Under the pieces are notes generated by a model. It worked only from the letters and a program-made list of their open reading frames with translations. It ran no database searches and was not told the origin of the DNA. Of a stretch of DNA of 64,000 nucleotides, positions 35,683 through 44,942 are shown in pieces. The translations under genes were made by a program, and so were the position numbers. Source of the DNA: Quadrisphaera sp. RL12-1S (GTDB taxonomy: Bacteria > Actinomycetota > Actinomycetes > Actinomycetales > Quadrisphaeraceae); assembly GCF_014270065.1 (NCBI RefSeq), contig NZ_JACNME010000005.1:124001-188000 (forward strand), written 5' to 3'. How positions within the stretch are numbered: position 1 is the stretch's first letter; every line of letters begins with the position of its first letter.

Positions 35683-37413
35683 TCACTTCCCGCGGAGGTC
35701 GGGCTCGCCGACCAGCTTGTCGAGCAGGTTCTGGTCCGGCGTGGCGCGGTCAGCCGCGGCCACCTCGGGGTGGTGCAGGTCGAACGCGGGCGACTCGCTG
35801 CGGATGCGCGGCAGCGACGTGAAGTTGTGGCGCGGCACCGGGCAGGCCGTGGCCCACTCCAGCGAGCGGCCGAAGCCCCACGGGTCGTCCACCTCGACCT
35901 TGGGCGAGCGGACCGCCTTGTAGACCGCCCACAGGAACGGGATGAAGGAGGCCGCCAGGACGAAGGAGGCGATGGTCGACAGCTGGTTCATCCACGTGAA
36001 GTCGTCAGCGGCCGAGTAGTCGGCGTAGCGGCGCGGGAAGCCGCGCACGCCCAGCCAGTGCTGGATGAGGAACGTGCCGTGGAAGCCCACGAAGAGCATC
36101 CAGAAGTGGATCTTCCCGAGCTTCTCGTCGAGCATGCGGCCGGTCCACTTCGGCCACCAGAAGTAGAACCCCGCGAACATGGCGAACACCACGGTGCCGA
36201 AGACCACGTAGTGGAAGTGCGCCACCACGAAGTAGCTGTCCGAGACGATGAAGTCCAGGGGCGGGCTCGACAGGATGATGCCGGTCAGGCCGCCGAAGAG
36301 GAACGTGATGAGGAAGCCGATCGACCACAGCATGGGCGTCTCGAACGTGATGGAGCCGCCCCACATGGTGCCGATCCAGTTCACGAACTTCACGCCCGTC
36401 GGCACCGCGATGAGCATCGTGGTGAAGGCGAAGAACGGCAGCAGCACCGCGCCCGTCACGTACATGTGGTGGGCCCACACGGCCACCGACAGGCCGGCGA
36501 TCGCGATGGTCGCGTACACGAGCGACTTGTAGCCGAAGAGCGGCTTGCGGCTGAAGACCGGCAGGACCTCGCTGATGATGCCGAAGAACGGCAGCGCGAT
36601 GATGTAGACCTCGGGGTGCCCGAAGAACCAGAACAGGTGCTGCCAGAGGATGGCGCCGCCGTTCTCGGGGTTGAACACCTGGGCCTGGAAGATGCGGTCC
36701 GCGGCGAGCGCGAACAGCGCGGCGGCCAGCGCCGGGAAGGCCATGATCACCAGGACGCTCGTGATGAGCACGGTCCAGGTGAACAGCGACATGCGCCACA
36801 TGGTCATGCCGGGGGCCCGCATGCAGATGATCGTGGTGATGAAGTTGACGGCGCCGAGGATGGTGCCGAAACCGCTCATCGCGAGGCCGAGCACCCACAG
36901 GTCACCGCCGATGCCGGGGGTGAAGGAGTCGTCCGAGAGCGGGCTGTAGGCGAACCAGCCGAAGCTCGCCGCACCGGAGGGTGCGAGGAAGCCCGCCATG
37001 ACGATGAGCGAGCCGAACAGGAACAGCCAGAACGACAGCATGTTCAGGCGCGGGAACGCCACGTCCGGCGAGCCGATCTGCAGCGGCATGATCGCGTTGG
37101 CGAACCCCGCGAACAGCGGCGTCGCGAAGAGCAGGAGCATCACCGTGCCGTGCATGGTGAAGAGCTGGTTGTACTGCTCCCCCGTCTGCACGACCTGGAG
37201 GCCGGGCTCGAACAGCTCGGCCCGGATGAGCAGCGCCATGACGCCGCCCAGCAGGAAGAAGATGAAGCTGGAGATCATGTACATCGCACCGATGACCTTG
37301 TGGTCGGTGCTCGTGATCCACTTGACGACGATGCGGCCCATCGACTCGCGGTCGCTGATGGAGCGCGACCGCGAGGCGGCGGCGACGCCGCCGGCCTCGT
37401 AGTAGGTGGTCAT
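35683..37413 (-). CDS. ctaD: Cytochrome c oxidase subunit I
   Basis: This 576-residue haem-copper oxidase subunit reduces O2 and pumps protons. CuB and haem ligands are in [17 protein letters not shown] (His and Tyr of the cross-link), [10 protein letters not shown] and the haem a/a3 pair [11 protein letters not shown]. Twelve transmembrane helices are expected. The ATG overlaps the ctaC stop by 4 bp. In M. tuberculosis ctaD is far from ctaC; here ctaC-ctaD-ctaF are together, as in several other actinobacteria. Confidence 0.96.
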   Translation of the reverse strand: MTTYYEAGGVAAASRSRSISDRESMGRIVVKWITSTDHKVIGAMYMISSFIFFLLGGVMALLIRAELFEPGLQVVQTGEQYNQLFTMHGTVMLLLFATPLFAGFANAIMPLQIGSPDVAFPRLNMLSFWLFLFGSLIVMAGFLAPSGAASFGWFAYSPLSDDSFTPGIGGDLWVLGLAMSGFGTILGAVNFITTIICMRAPGMTMWRMSLFTWTVLITSVLVIMAFPALAAALFALAADRIFQAQVFNPENGGAILWQHLFWFFGHPEVYIIALPFFGIISEVLPVFSRKPLFGYKSLVYATIAIAGLSVAVWAHHMYVTGAVLLPFFAFTTMLIAVPTGVKFVNWIGTMWGGSITFETPMLWSIGFLITFLFGGLTGIILSSPPLDFIVSDSYFVVAHFHYVVFGTVVFAMFAGFYFWWPKWTGRMLDEKLGKIHFWMLFVGFHGTFLIQHWLGVRGFPRRYADYSAADDFTWMNQLSTIASFVLAASFIPFLWAVYKAVRSPKVEVDDPWGFGRSLEWATACPVPRHNFTSLPRIRSESPAFDLHHPEVAAADRATPDQNLLDKLVGEPDLRGK

Positions 37414-38384
37414 CCGTTGCTCCCCTGCGCGTTCTGACCGCCGGCGTTCTCGCCCTGCTGGTCCTCGACCTGCTGGTTGCCCGCGGTGCTGCCCTCACCC
37501 AGGCTGTGCGCCGGGCCGATGTTCGGCCCGAGCTCGCCCACGTTGCCGGCGGCGCGGAGCTCCTCGAGGCGCTGCTGGTACTCCTCGGCGGAGACCACCT
37601 TGACCTTGAAGAGCATGCGGCTGTGCCCCTCGCCGCAGAGCTCGGCGCACCGGCCGATGAACGTGCCCTCCTTGGTGGGGGTGACGCTCATGTAGTTGGT
37701 GCGACCCGGGATGACGTCCTTCTTGTAGGAGAAGGCCGGCACGTAGAAGTCGTGGATGACGTCACGGGAGGTGAGCGTCAGCTCCACCTTCTCGTTCACG
37801 GGCAGGTACAGCGTGGGGATGGTGCCCGGGGCTTCCAGGTCCAGCCCGTTCGGGGTCTCCTGCGCCTGGATGCCCGCGTCGTAGACGTTCGCGTCGGTGT
37901 AGTTGAAGTCCCACGCCCAGCGCTTGCCGACGACCTCGATGTTGACCGCGGGCTGCTCGTAGCGGTTCTCGAGGATGTGCTGGTCGCGCGCGGTGAAGTA
38001 GAAGAGCACGCCCACCATGAACAGCGGCATGATCGTGAAGAGCATCTCGACCGGCACGTTGTAGCGCAGCTGCGGGGGCAGGCCCGCCTCGCCGCGGCGA
38101 CGGCGGAACCTGACGATCGCGTAGATGATCAGGCCCCAGGTGATGACGCCGACCACCAGGGCGGCGATCCACGAGCCCACCCACAGGTTCTGGGAGAGGG
38201 CGGTCGTCGTGGTGGCGCCCTCCGAGGCCGGCGGCAGCCAGCCCCGCTTGACGTCGTCGTTGACGGCGGCGGTGCAGCCGGTGGTCACGAAGGTGGCCGA
38301 AGCGGCTACGACGGCCCAGGCGACGGCCGCCCTGGCGGTCCCCGACCTGCTCCGCGTGGTCCGCGTGCGGTGCTGCTGCGACAC
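37410..38384 (-). CDS. ctaC: Cytochrome c oxidase subunit II (lipoprotein)
   Basis: This 324-residue subunit takes electrons into the oxidase through its CuA centre. It starts with a signal peptide and lipobox (FVTTGC, Cys near residue 37), then two transmembrane helices and an extracytoplasmic cupredoxin domain whose CuA ligands lie in [14 protein letters not shown]. The last 30 residues are Gln/Gly/Asn-rich low complexity. GTG 38384 has AGGAG about 6 nt upstream. The 158-bp gap upstream probably holds its promoter; TACTGT at 38461-38466 on the minus strand is a candidate -10. Confidence 0.95.
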   Translation of the reverse strand: MSQQHRTRTTRSRSGTARAAVAWAVVAASATFVTTGCTAAVNDDVKRGWLPPASEGATTTTALSQNLWVGSWIAALVVGVITWGLIIYAIVRFRRRRGEAGLPPQLRYNVPVEMLFTIMPLFMVGVLFYFTARDQHILENRYEQPAVNIEVVGKRWAWDFNYTDANVYDAGIQAQETPNGLDLEAPGTIPTLYLPVNEKVELTLTSRDVIHDFYVPAFSYKKDVIPGRTNYMSVTPTKEGTFIGRCAELCGEGHSRMLFKVKVVSAEEYQQRLEELRAAGNVGELGPNIGPAHSLGEGSTAGNQQVEDQQGENAGGQNAQGSNG

Positions 38385-38542
38385 GTGCGCTCCTGCTCGT
38401 CTGGAGGCCCTGGTGCCACCCGCCGCGAGGGGCGCCGCGGCGAGGACCCGGATCGACGGCACAGTACCGCGCGGGCACCGTCGCAGCCCCGGCTGGGGCG
38501 CCCCCGCGACGCACCTGTGACCTGCCCCACTCGCCGCCCCGC

Positions 38543-39154
38543 TCACCACACCGGCGGTGGGGCCCCCAGCGCCGTCCGCAGCCGTGCCCCGTACTCCGCC
38601 CGGGAGACCTCCACCACCCCCAGCGACGCCAGGTGGTCGGTGCGCCACTGGACGTCCAGGAGCCGGCGCGGGTCGCCGTCGGCGGACAGCACGGAGACCA
38701 GCCGCACCAGCGCGACCTTGGAGGCGTCCGAGGTCCGCGAGAACATCGACTCCCCCGCGAACAGGCCGCCCACGCCCACCCCGTACAGCCCCCCGACCAG
38801 CCGGTCCCCCGGCTCCCCGTCCCAGACCTCCACCGAGTGCGCCCACCCGAGGCGGTGCAGGCGCCCGTAGGCGGCCGCCACCTCGGGGGTGATCCAGCGG
38901 TGGGGCCGGGTCGGGTCCGCGCAGCCCTCCACCACCGCGTCGAAGGCGGTGTCCACGGTGGTCGGCAGCCGCGCCGCCGAGCGCCGCAGGGAGCGGGAGA
39001 CGCGCAGCCCGTCGAGCGGCAGCACGCCGCGCGGGTCGGGGGTCCACCAGCCCAGGGGCCCGGCGCCGGCACCGCCCACGCCCATGGGGAACATCCCCAG
39101 CCGGTAGGCGGCCAGCAGCGTCCCGGGCTCGAGGTCGCCCCCGGTGGCCGCCAC
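38543..39154 (-). CDS. aat: Leucyl/phenylalanyl-tRNA--protein transferase
   Basis: This enzyme adds Leu or Phe to N-terminal Arg/Lys of proteins, marking them for ClpS/ClpAP-type degradation. GGDLEPGTLLAAYRLGMFPMG, GWWTPDPRGVLPL and the FAGESMFSR signature are clear. From GTG 39154 it is 203 residues, shorter than usual. In-frame sequence upstream (PLEPPPSPF and then GDAVGEV) resembles the normal family N-terminus but lacks ATG/GTG/TTG. A CTG at 39265, overlapping the stop of the HesB gene as CTGA, would give 240 residues. The true start is therefore uncertain. Confidence 0.88.
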   Translation of the reverse strand: MAATGGDLEPGTLLAAYRLGMFPMGVGGAGAGPLGWWTPDPRGVLPLDGLRVSRSLRRSAARLPTTVDTAFDAVVEGCADPTRPHRWITPEVAAAYGRLHRLGWAHSVEVWDGEPGDRLVGGLYGVGVGGLFAGESMFSRTSDASKVALVRLVSVLSADGDPRRLLDVQWRTDHLASLGVVEVSRAEYGARLRTALGAPPPVW

Positions 39155-39261
39155 CTCCCCGACGGCGTCACCGGCGCGGGCGGCGGCCTCCAGACGCGCG
39201 AGAGCCGCCGCCAGCCCCGCGGCGAACGGGGACGGCGGCGGCTCCAGCGGGAGCGAGCGGC

Positions 39262-39621
39262 TCAGTGGAAGGAGTCGCCGCAGGCGCAGCTGCTCTGCGC
39301 GTTGGGGTTGTCGATGGTGAAGCCCTGCTTCTCGATCGAGTCGGCGAAGTCGATGACGGCGCCCTCGAGGTAGGGGCGGCTCATCTTGTCGACGATGACC
39401 TCCACCCCGCCGAAGTCGCGCGCGGCGTCCCCGTCGAGGAAGCGCTCGTCGAAGTACAGCTGGTAGATGAGGCCGGAGCAGCCGCCGGGCTGCACGGCCA
39501 CGCGCAGGCGGAGGTCGTCACGACCCTCCTGCTCGAGCAGGCTGCGCACCTTGTCCGCGGCGACGTCGGTCAGCTCGACGCCGTGCTCCTTGGTGGTGGG
39601 CGTGTCAGCCAGTTCGGTCAC
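39262..39621 (-). CDS. erpA: HesB/IscA-type iron-sulfur cluster insertion protein (ErpA-like)
   Basis: This 119-residue A-type carrier delivers Fe-S clusters to apo-proteins. The three ligand cysteines are present: VQPGGCSGLIYQ and the C-terminal SSCACGDSF. Synteny matches Rv2204c. A strong AGGAGG lies 4 nt before GTG 39621. It is followed by aat with no gap and preceded by a 94-bp gap after glycerate kinase. Likely clients nearby include the Rieske protein QcrA. Confidence 0.93.
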   Translation of the reverse strand: MTELADTPTTKEHGVELTDVAADKVRSLLEQEGRDDLRLRVAVQPGGCSGLIYQLYFDERFLDGDAARDFGGVEVIVDKMSRPYLEGAVIDFADSIEKQGFTIDNPNAQSSCACGDSFH

Positions 39622-39715
39622 GGGTCCTCCTCGGCGCGGGTGCTCGTCACGAGCGTGTCTGCGGGGTGCAACGCCGGGTGGGGCGCTGCTCTTCCCCGGC
39701 GGGTCCGACAGGAGG

Positions 39716-40876
39716 CTACGCCCGCTGTGGCCACCGCTGGGCCACCTGGGCGGTCCGGGCCGCCAGCGCCGGTCCCGCTGACGCCAGCGACGCCGCCAGC
39801 TCCTCGGGGCGCTCGACCACCGCGCGGGCCAGGGCCAGCCCGGCCCCGGCCACCTGCGCCGGGCCCAGGCGGACCTGCCCGGCGACGACGACGACGGGGA
39901 CGCCCGCCCGCCGGCCCACCTCCGCGGCCCGCGCCACCACCTTACCCCGCAGGGACTGCCAGTCCAGGCACCCCTCCCCCGTCAGCACGAGGTCGGCGGC
40001 CGCGGCGCGCCGCTGCAGGCCCAGCGCCTCCGCCACCGCGAGGGCGCCCGCCTCGCGCCGCCCGCCGAGGACGAGCAGCCCGAGGCCGAGGCCCCCGGCG
40101 GCCCCGGCGCCCGCCGTCCCGGCGAGCCCCCGCGCGGCGGGCTCGGCGCCCTCGACGGCGTCCCGCCAGGCGGTCAGCGCCTCCTCGAGCAGGTCGGCGT
40201 CGGCGGGCGAGGCGCCCTTCTGAGGGCCGAAGCCGCGCGCGGCCCCGTGGGCGCCGAGGAGGGGGACGTCGACGTCGGTGGCCGCGACCAGGTCGACGCC
40301 GGCCCAGGCCGCGCGCAGCGCCGGGAGCCACGGCAGGTCCTCGGCGCGCACCCCCCGCAGGGCGCCGCCGCCGCGGGTCAGGCGGGCGTCGTCCACACCC
40401 GCGAGCGCCGCGAGCGCCCCGGCGCCGCCGTCGGTGGTGGCGCTGCCGCCCAGCCCCACCAGCACGCGACCGGTCCCGGAGACGCCCAGCCCGGCGAGCG
40501 CCGCGGCCAGCAGGGGGCCCACGCCGGCGGTGCTCGCGGCGAGGGCGTCGCGCTCGACGGCCGGTCCCGGTGGCAGCAGCGCGGTGCCGCAGGCCAGCGC
40601 GGACTCGACGGCCGCCGTCGTCGTCGGGCCGTCGAGGAGGAGGACCGGCGCGGTGACGGGCTCCCCCAGCGGGCCCGTGGTGGTGACCGGCAGGCGCCGG
40701 GAGGCCGGCGACGCGGCCTCGAGGGCGTCGAGGAAGCCGGGACCGCCGTCGGACAGCGGGCACAGGTCGACCTCGTCGCCCGGTCGCGCCGCGAGCCACC
40801 CGTCGGCCATCGACCGCGCCGCCTCCGAGGCGGTGAGGGTGCCGGTGAACCCGTCCGGGGCGACGAGGACCTTCAC
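39716..40876 (-). CDS. Glycerate 2-kinase (GckA/GlxK type)
   Basis: This 386-residue enzyme of the glycerate kinase type-1 family phosphorylates glycerate. It opens with MKVLVAPDGFTGTLTASEAARSMADGW, has CPLSDGGPGFLDAL, VGLGGSATTDGGAGALAALG-like sequence and LVLTGEGCLDWQSLRGKV, all family marks. Position matches Rv2205c. It ends 94 bp before the HesB gene and starts 7 bp after the M20 peptidase stop, so it may share that transcript. Confidence 0.92.
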   Translation of the reverse strand: MKVLVAPDGFTGTLTASEAARSMADGWLAARPGDEVDLCPLSDGGPGFLDALEAASPASRRLPVTTTGPLGEPVTAPVLLLDGPTTTAAVESALACGTALLPPGPAVERDALAASTAGVGPLLAAALAGLGVSGTGRVLVGLGGSATTDGGAGALAALAGVDDARLTRGGGALRGVRAEDLPWLPALRAAWAGVDLVAATDVDVPLLGAHGAARGFGPQKGASPADADLLEEALTAWRDAVEGAEPAARGLAGTAGAGAAGGLGLGLLVLGGRREAGALAVAEALGLQRRAAAADLVLTGEGCLDWQSLRGKVVARAAEVGRRAGVPVVVVAGQVRLGPAQVAGAGLALARAVVERPEELAASLASAGPALAARTAQVAQRWPQRA

Positions 40877-40883
40877 GCGGCCC

Positions 40884-42272
40884 TCACGCGAGCGAGTCGA
40901 GCAGCAGCGCCTCCGCCAGGAGGGCGCGCTCGAAGACGGCCAGCGAGAGGGACTCGTCGTGTCCGTGGGCGCGGGTGTCCGGGTCCTCCACGCCCGTGAC
41001 CAGCACCGTGGCGCCGGGGAAGGCCTCGACCAGCTCGGCGATGAACGGGATGGACCCGCCCACGCCGGCGTGGACGACGTCGTCGGGAGACGGCAGGCCC
41101 CAGGCCCGGGCGAGGGCGGCGCGGGCGGCGTCGTAGACGGGCCCGTCCACGTCCCCGGCGAAGGGCTGGCCGGACTCGTCCAGCTCCACCTCCACGTGCG
41201 CGCCGTGCGGCGCGGTGGCGAGCAGGTGGTCGCGCAGCATCCCGAAGGCCTGCGACGGCGCGAGGCCCGGCGGCACCCGCAGCGACAGGCGGGCGCGGGC
41301 GGAGGCGGCCAGGGTGTTGGAGGCCCGCTCGATCGGGGTGACGTCCACCCCGATCACCGTCAGCGCCGCCCGGTGCCACAGGCGCTGCGCCAGCGGGCCG
41401 GAGCCCAGCAGCTGCACGCCGTCGAGCACCCCGGCGTCGGCGCGGAACCGCTCCTCGGTGACCTCCGGCAGCCCGGCGGGCTCCGGGCCGTCGGTGGGGC
41501 GCAGACCGGGCACGGCGACGGCGCCGTCGGCGTCGCGCAGGCGGTCCAGCAGCCGGACGAGCGCCGTGGTGGCGTCCAGCGCGGGACCGCCGTACATGCC
41601 GGAGTGCACGGCGTGGTCGAGCGTGCGCACCGTGACCGTGGCGTCGACCAGTCCCCGCAGGCTGGTGGTGAGGGAGGGCGTGTCGACCGACCAGTTGTCG
41701 GAGTCGGCCACGACGACGACGTCGGCGGCCAGCAGCTCGCGGTGCTCGGCGAGGAACGCGGAGAAGGACGGCGAGCCGACCTCCTCCTCCCCCTCGACGA
41801 AGACGACGACGCCGACGCCGCCGTCGGCGCCCCAGGCGGGCAGGAGCGCCCGCAGCGCCCCGACGTGGACCAGCACGCCGGCCTTGTCGTCCGCGGCGCC
41901 GCGGGCGTACAGGCGCCCCTCGCGCTCGACCGGCTCGAAGGCGGGGCTGGTCCAGCCCTCGGGGGTGCCCGGGGGCTGGACGTCGTGGTGGGCGTAGAGC
42001 AGGACGGTGGGCGCGCCGGCGGGGGCGGGACGACGGCCCACGACCGCGGGCATGCCGGCGCTGCCGTCGGGGCGGGCCGACGTCAGGACGCGCACGTCGT
42101 CCAGCCCCGCGGATCGGAGCAGCTCGACCACGGCGGCGGCGCTGCGGCCCACCTCCTCCGGGGAGGTCGCCGAGACGCTGGGGATCCTCACCAGGGCCTC
42201 GAGGTCGGCGCGCACCGCCGGCAGGACGGAGCGGACGGCGTCTTCCACGGGACTCGGCGGGGTGCTCGTCAT
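40884..42272 (-). CDS. M20-family dipeptidase
   Basis: This 462-residue cytosolic metallopeptidase hydrolyses dipeptides or acyl-amino acids. Zinc ligands are in LLYAHHDVQPPG, ARGAADDKAG (Asp bridge), FVEGEEEVGSPS (catalytic Glu pair) and the final GVEDPDTRAHGHDES. The lid domain has DHAVHSGMYGG. No signal peptide is present. It precedes the glycerate kinase gene and is divergent from the CDF transporter gene. Confidence 0.92.
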   Translation of the reverse strand: MTSTPPSPVEDAVRSVLPAVRADLEALVRIPSVSATSPEEVGRSAAAVVELLRSAGLDDVRVLTSARPDGSAGMPAVVGRRPAPAGAPTVLLYAHHDVQPPGTPEGWTSPAFEPVEREGRLYARGAADDKAGVLVHVGALRALLPAWGADGGVGVVVFVEGEEEVGSPSFSAFLAEHRELLAADVVVVADSDNWSVDTPSLTTSLRGLVDATVTVRTLDHAVHSGMYGGPALDATTALVRLLDRLRDADGAVAVPGLRPTDGPEPAGLPEVTEERFRADAGVLDGVQLLGSGPLAQRLWHRAALTVIGVDVTPIERASNTLAASARARLSLRVPPGLAPSQAFGMLRDHLLATAPHGAHVEVELDESGQPFAGDVDGPVYDAARAALARAWGLPSPDDVVHAGVGGSIPFIAELVEAFPGATVLVTGVEDPDTRAHGHDESLSLAVFERALLAEALLLDSLA

Positions 42273-42339
42273 GGCTCCCGACCGTACGGCGGTCCCGGCT
42301 CAGCGCGCGGACGGGGCCCGGGTGGAGCACTCTCTGCCC

Positions 42340-43386
42340 GTGACCCAGCAGACCGCCGCTCCCCCGGCCGGAGCGGACCAGACCCAGGGCTCCGGGGGCG
42401 AGAGCAAGCTCACCGTGCTCGTGGCGCTCGGCGCGAACCTCGCCGTGGCCGTGGCCAAGGGCGTGGCGGCCGTGCTGACCGGCTCGGCGTCGATGGCGGC
42501 GGAGACGGCCCACTCCTTCGCGGACACCCTGAACCAGATCTTCCTGCTCATCGCCCTGAAGGGCAGCGCCAAGCCCGCCGACCGCGCCCACCCCTTCGGC
42601 TACGGCCGGGTGCGCTACTTCTGGGCCCTGCTGGCCGCCGGGTCGATCTTCGTCACCGGCGCCCTGTACTCCGCCTACGAGGGCGTGCACGCGCTGACGT
42701 CGGGCGAGCACGACATCGAGTCGCCGCTCATCAACTACGTGGTCCTCGGCATCGCGTTCGTGCTCGAGGGGATCTCGCTGGTGCGGGGCCTGCAGCAGAC
42801 CCGCGACGAGGCCCGCCAGCACCGGCTGGGCTTCCGGGACTTCCTGCGCACCAGCGACGACCCTACGGCCACCACCGTGGTCTTCGAGGACTCCGCCGCC
42901 CTCACCGGCCTGGTGCTGGCCGCGGCCGGCAACGTGCTGCACCAGGTCACCGGGCACACCTTCTGGGACGGCATCGCCTCGCTGCTCATCGCCGCGGTGC
43001 TGGCCGCCGTGGCGCTGCGGCTGGGCCTGGCCAACAAGCGCCTGCTCACCGACGTCCAGGCCGACCCGCGCCTGGTGCGGGCGGTGCTCGAGCACCTCGG
43101 CGACGAGCCGGAGGTGGAGGCCGTGGTCGACCTGCTCACCCTCACCCTCGGCACGGACGCGGTGCTGGTCTGCGCCCGCCTGGACCTGGACGACGCGCTG
43201 GGCGCCGCGGAGGTCGAGCGAGCCATGGTCCGGATCGGCGACGGGCTCAAGGACACCTTCGGCGACGTCGCCGAGGTGTTCCTGGAGCCGGTGCCCCGCC
43301 ACGACCAGGGCGTGCGCGAACGGGTGAGGTCCCGCTACGGCGACCGGCTGGCGGAGTACATGGTCCACGAGGCCAGCCGCCCCTGA
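42340..43386 (+). CDS. Cation diffusion facilitator (CDF) transporter
   Basis: This 348-residue membrane protein exports a divalent metal such as Zn, Mn or Fe. The first transport-site half is AAETAHSFADTLNQIFLLIAL (HxxxD), the second FEDSAALTGLVLAAAG. There are six transmembrane helices followed by a cytoplasmic domain. The second site reads ExxxD-like rather than HxxxD/DxxxD, so metal preference is unclear. GTG 42340 is used. A loop of about 20 residues (QQTRDEARQHRLGFRDFLRT) between helices four and five is typical of this actinobacterial branch. Confidence 0.9.
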   Translation: MTQQTAAPPAGADQTQGSGGESKLTVLVALGANLAVAVAKGVAAVLTGSASMAAETAHSFADTLNQIFLLIALKGSAKPADRAHPFGYGRVRYFWALLAAGSIFVTGALYSAYEGVHALTSGEHDIESPLINYVVLGIAFVLEGISLVRGLQQTRDEARQHRLGFRDFLRTSDDPTATTVVFEDSAALTGLVLAAAGNVLHQVTGHTFWDGIASLLIAAVLAAVALRLGLANKRLLTDVQADPRLVRAVLEHLGDEPEVEAVVDLLTLTLGTDAVLVCARLDLDDALGAAEVERAMVRIGDGLKDTFGDVAEVFLEPVPRHDQGVRERVRSRYGDRLAEYMVHEASRP

Positions 43387-43400
43387 GGTCGCGCTTGACC

Positions 43401-43406
43401 TACTCT
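43401..43406 (+). promoter_or_regulatory. Leaderless -10 box TACTCT before the DUF3043 gene
   Basis: TACTCT is followed by 6 nt and the GTG at 43413, with no ribosome-binding site. Confidence 0.5.
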
Positions 43407-43412
43407 TGACCC

Positions 43413-44012
43413 GTGTTCGGACGGACGAAGGAGCCTGCTGCCCCCGCTGCGCCGGAGGGGCGGCCCACGGCGGCGCCCGGTGCGGGGAAGGGGCGGCCCA
43501 CGCCGTCGCGCGCCGAGCGCGAGGCGGCCAACCGCCGTCCGCTCGTCCCGGCGGACCGCAAGGCCGCCACGGCCAGCTCCAAGGACGCGCTGCGCGCCGA
43601 GCGCCGCCGCGTGCAGCTGGGCCGCATCAACGGCGAGGAGAAGTACCTCGCGCTGCGCGACCGCGGGCCCGTGAAGCGGTACGTCCGCGACGTCGTGGAC
43701 TCCCGGCGCAACCTCGGGGAGTTCTTCCTGCCGTTCGTCCTGGTGCTGCTGCTGGTCCAGCTGGCCGTGAGCAGCTCGGGGAACAGCGTGCTGTTCCTGG
43801 CCTCCTACGCGCTGCTGTACGTGGGCCTCATCGCCGTGGTCGTCGACTCCCTGCTGCTGCGCCGCACGGTGCGCCGCCGCGTGACGGCGAAGTTCGGCGC
43901 CGACGCCCTGGTCCGCACCGGCGTGGTGGGCTACGCCGTCATGCGCGCGCTGCAGCTGCGCCGCAGCCGCATCCCCAAGCCGCAGGTCCGGCGCGGGGAC
44001 GCCGTCGGCTGA
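43413..44012 (+). CDS. DUF3043 membrane protein
   Basis: This 199-residue protein belongs to DUF3043, a conserved actinobacterial family of unknown function (Rv2206). The first 100 residues are basic, Pro/Ala-rich and cytoplasmic. GPVKRYVRDVVDSRRNLGEFFLPF is the most conserved stretch, followed by two transmembrane helices and a basic C-terminal tail. Its place next to the glycerate kinase/HesB region follows the M. tuberculosis order. Confidence 0.88.
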   Translation: MFGRTKEPAAPAAPEGRPTAAPGAGKGRPTPSRAEREAANRRPLVPADRKAATASSKDALRAERRRVQLGRINGEEKYLALRDRGPVKRYVRDVVDSRRNLGEFFLPFVLVLLLVQLAVSSSGNSVLFLASYALLYVGLIAVVVDSLLLRRTVRRRVTAKFGADALVRTGVVGYAVMRALQLRRSRIPKPQVRRGDAVG

Positions 44013-44021
44013 GCCGGCGGC

Positions 44022-44264
44022 CTACTCGGCCGGCCGCAGCGGCATCGGGCCGTAGACCCGGGCGCCGTCGCGCAGCAGCACGGCCCCCTCGGCGCCGCCG
44101 GCGAGCAGCGCCCGCCACTGCAGCCCCACCCAGGACTCGGCGTCCGCCTGGGCGCTGAAGCCGGCCTCGGGCTGGACGACGTCGGCGGGGTCCACCGCTG
44201 CGCCGTCGGCGTCCTCGAAGGACCACGTCCACCGGCTCTGGGCCGTCGCTGGTGCGGCGCTCAT
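44022..44264 (-). CDS. Small conserved hypothetical protein
   Basis: This 80-residue soluble protein reads SRWTWSFEDADGAAV near the start, then QADAESWVGLQWRALLAGG and ends VYGPMPLRPAE. It matches a widespread actinobacterial family of hypothetical proteins without known function. ATG 44264 follows TAGCGT by 6 nt, so it is probably leaderless. It is convergent with the DUF3043 gene and divergent from the NYN-like gene. Confidence 0.75.
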   Translation of the reverse strand: MSAAPATAQSRWTWSFEDADGAAVDPADVVQPEAGFSAQADAESWVGLQWRALLAGGAEGAVLLRDGARVYGPMPLRPAE

Positions 44265-44270
44265 GCGGCC

Positions 44271-44276
44271 ACGCTA
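44271..44276 (-). promoter_or_regulatory. Leaderless -10 box TAGCGT (same 15-mer as at ftsK)
   Basis: The minus strand reads TAGCGTGGCCGCATG, identical over 15 bases to the ftsK start region, with the ATG at 44264 as start codon. Confidence 0.55.
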
Positions 44277-44291
44277 GATCTCCCTGCGAGG

Positions 44292-44942
44292 ATGTCGCGC
44301 GTGGGGCTGGGAGGCGGGCCGAGCGAGGCCGACGACTACGAGTGGGTCGACCTCGCGGTGCTGCGCGCCCGCAGGCCGCGGCGGACGGCCCCCGCGCAGT
44401 CCCCACCGGCGGTCCCACCGGCGGTCCCGCCGCCGGACCCCCTGGCCGACGCGCTGTGCGCCCTGCTCACCGACAGGCCGCTCTGGCTGTCGCTGCCGGT
44501 GCGCCGCGTGCTGCTGGTCGACCTGGACAACCTGCGCGCCGGGCCCGCCCGCTGGCGCGCCCGGATGGCCGCCGTCGTGACGCTGGCCCGCCAGGCCGAC
44601 TCCGCCCACCTGGCCGGGCAGGCGGGCGCCGTGGAGCGCGCCCGCCCGCACCTGGCCGAGTTCGCGAGCAGCGCCGTGCCCGTCGCCGACGGCTCCGACG
44701 TGGCCGACCACGTCCTGCTCGAGGCCGCGGCCGCCGACGCCCGCGCCGCCCTCGAGGCCGGCGAGGACGGTCCGCAGGTGCTCGTGGTCAGCAACGACGG
44801 CATCTTCGCCGCGCTCGCCGAGACCGGTCCGCTGCTCGTGCTGTCCCCCGGCGTCGACGCCCTGTCCGACCGCCTCGACGACGCCGCCACCGACGTCCTG
44901 GACCTGTCGGGGCTCGAGGCAGACGTCATGTCCGACGCGTGA
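44292..44942 (+). CDS. NYN/PIN-like domain protein (putative ribonuclease)
   Basis: This 216-residue protein has the acidic signature of a NYN (PIN-like) nuclease fold: VLLVDLDNLRAGP (residues ~75-88), ADGSDVADHVLLEAA in the middle and VLVVSNDGIFAALAE near the end. The N-terminal 65 residues are Pro/Arg-rich. NYN proteins are metal-dependent RNases, but activity here is inferred. Its stop overlaps the GTG of an ABC-F gene, so the two products are made together, which hints at a ribosome- or RNA-related role. Confidence 0.65.
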   Translation: MSRVGLGGGPSEADDYEWVDLAVLRARRPRRTAPAQSPPAVPPAVPPPDPLADALCALLTDRPLWLSLPVRRVLLVDLDNLRAGPARWRARMAAVVTLARQADSAHLAGQAGAVERARPHLAEFASSAVPVADGSDVADHVLLEAAAADARAALEAGEDGPQVLVVSNDGIFAALAETGPLLVLSPGVDALSDRLDDAATDVLDLSGLEADVMSDA

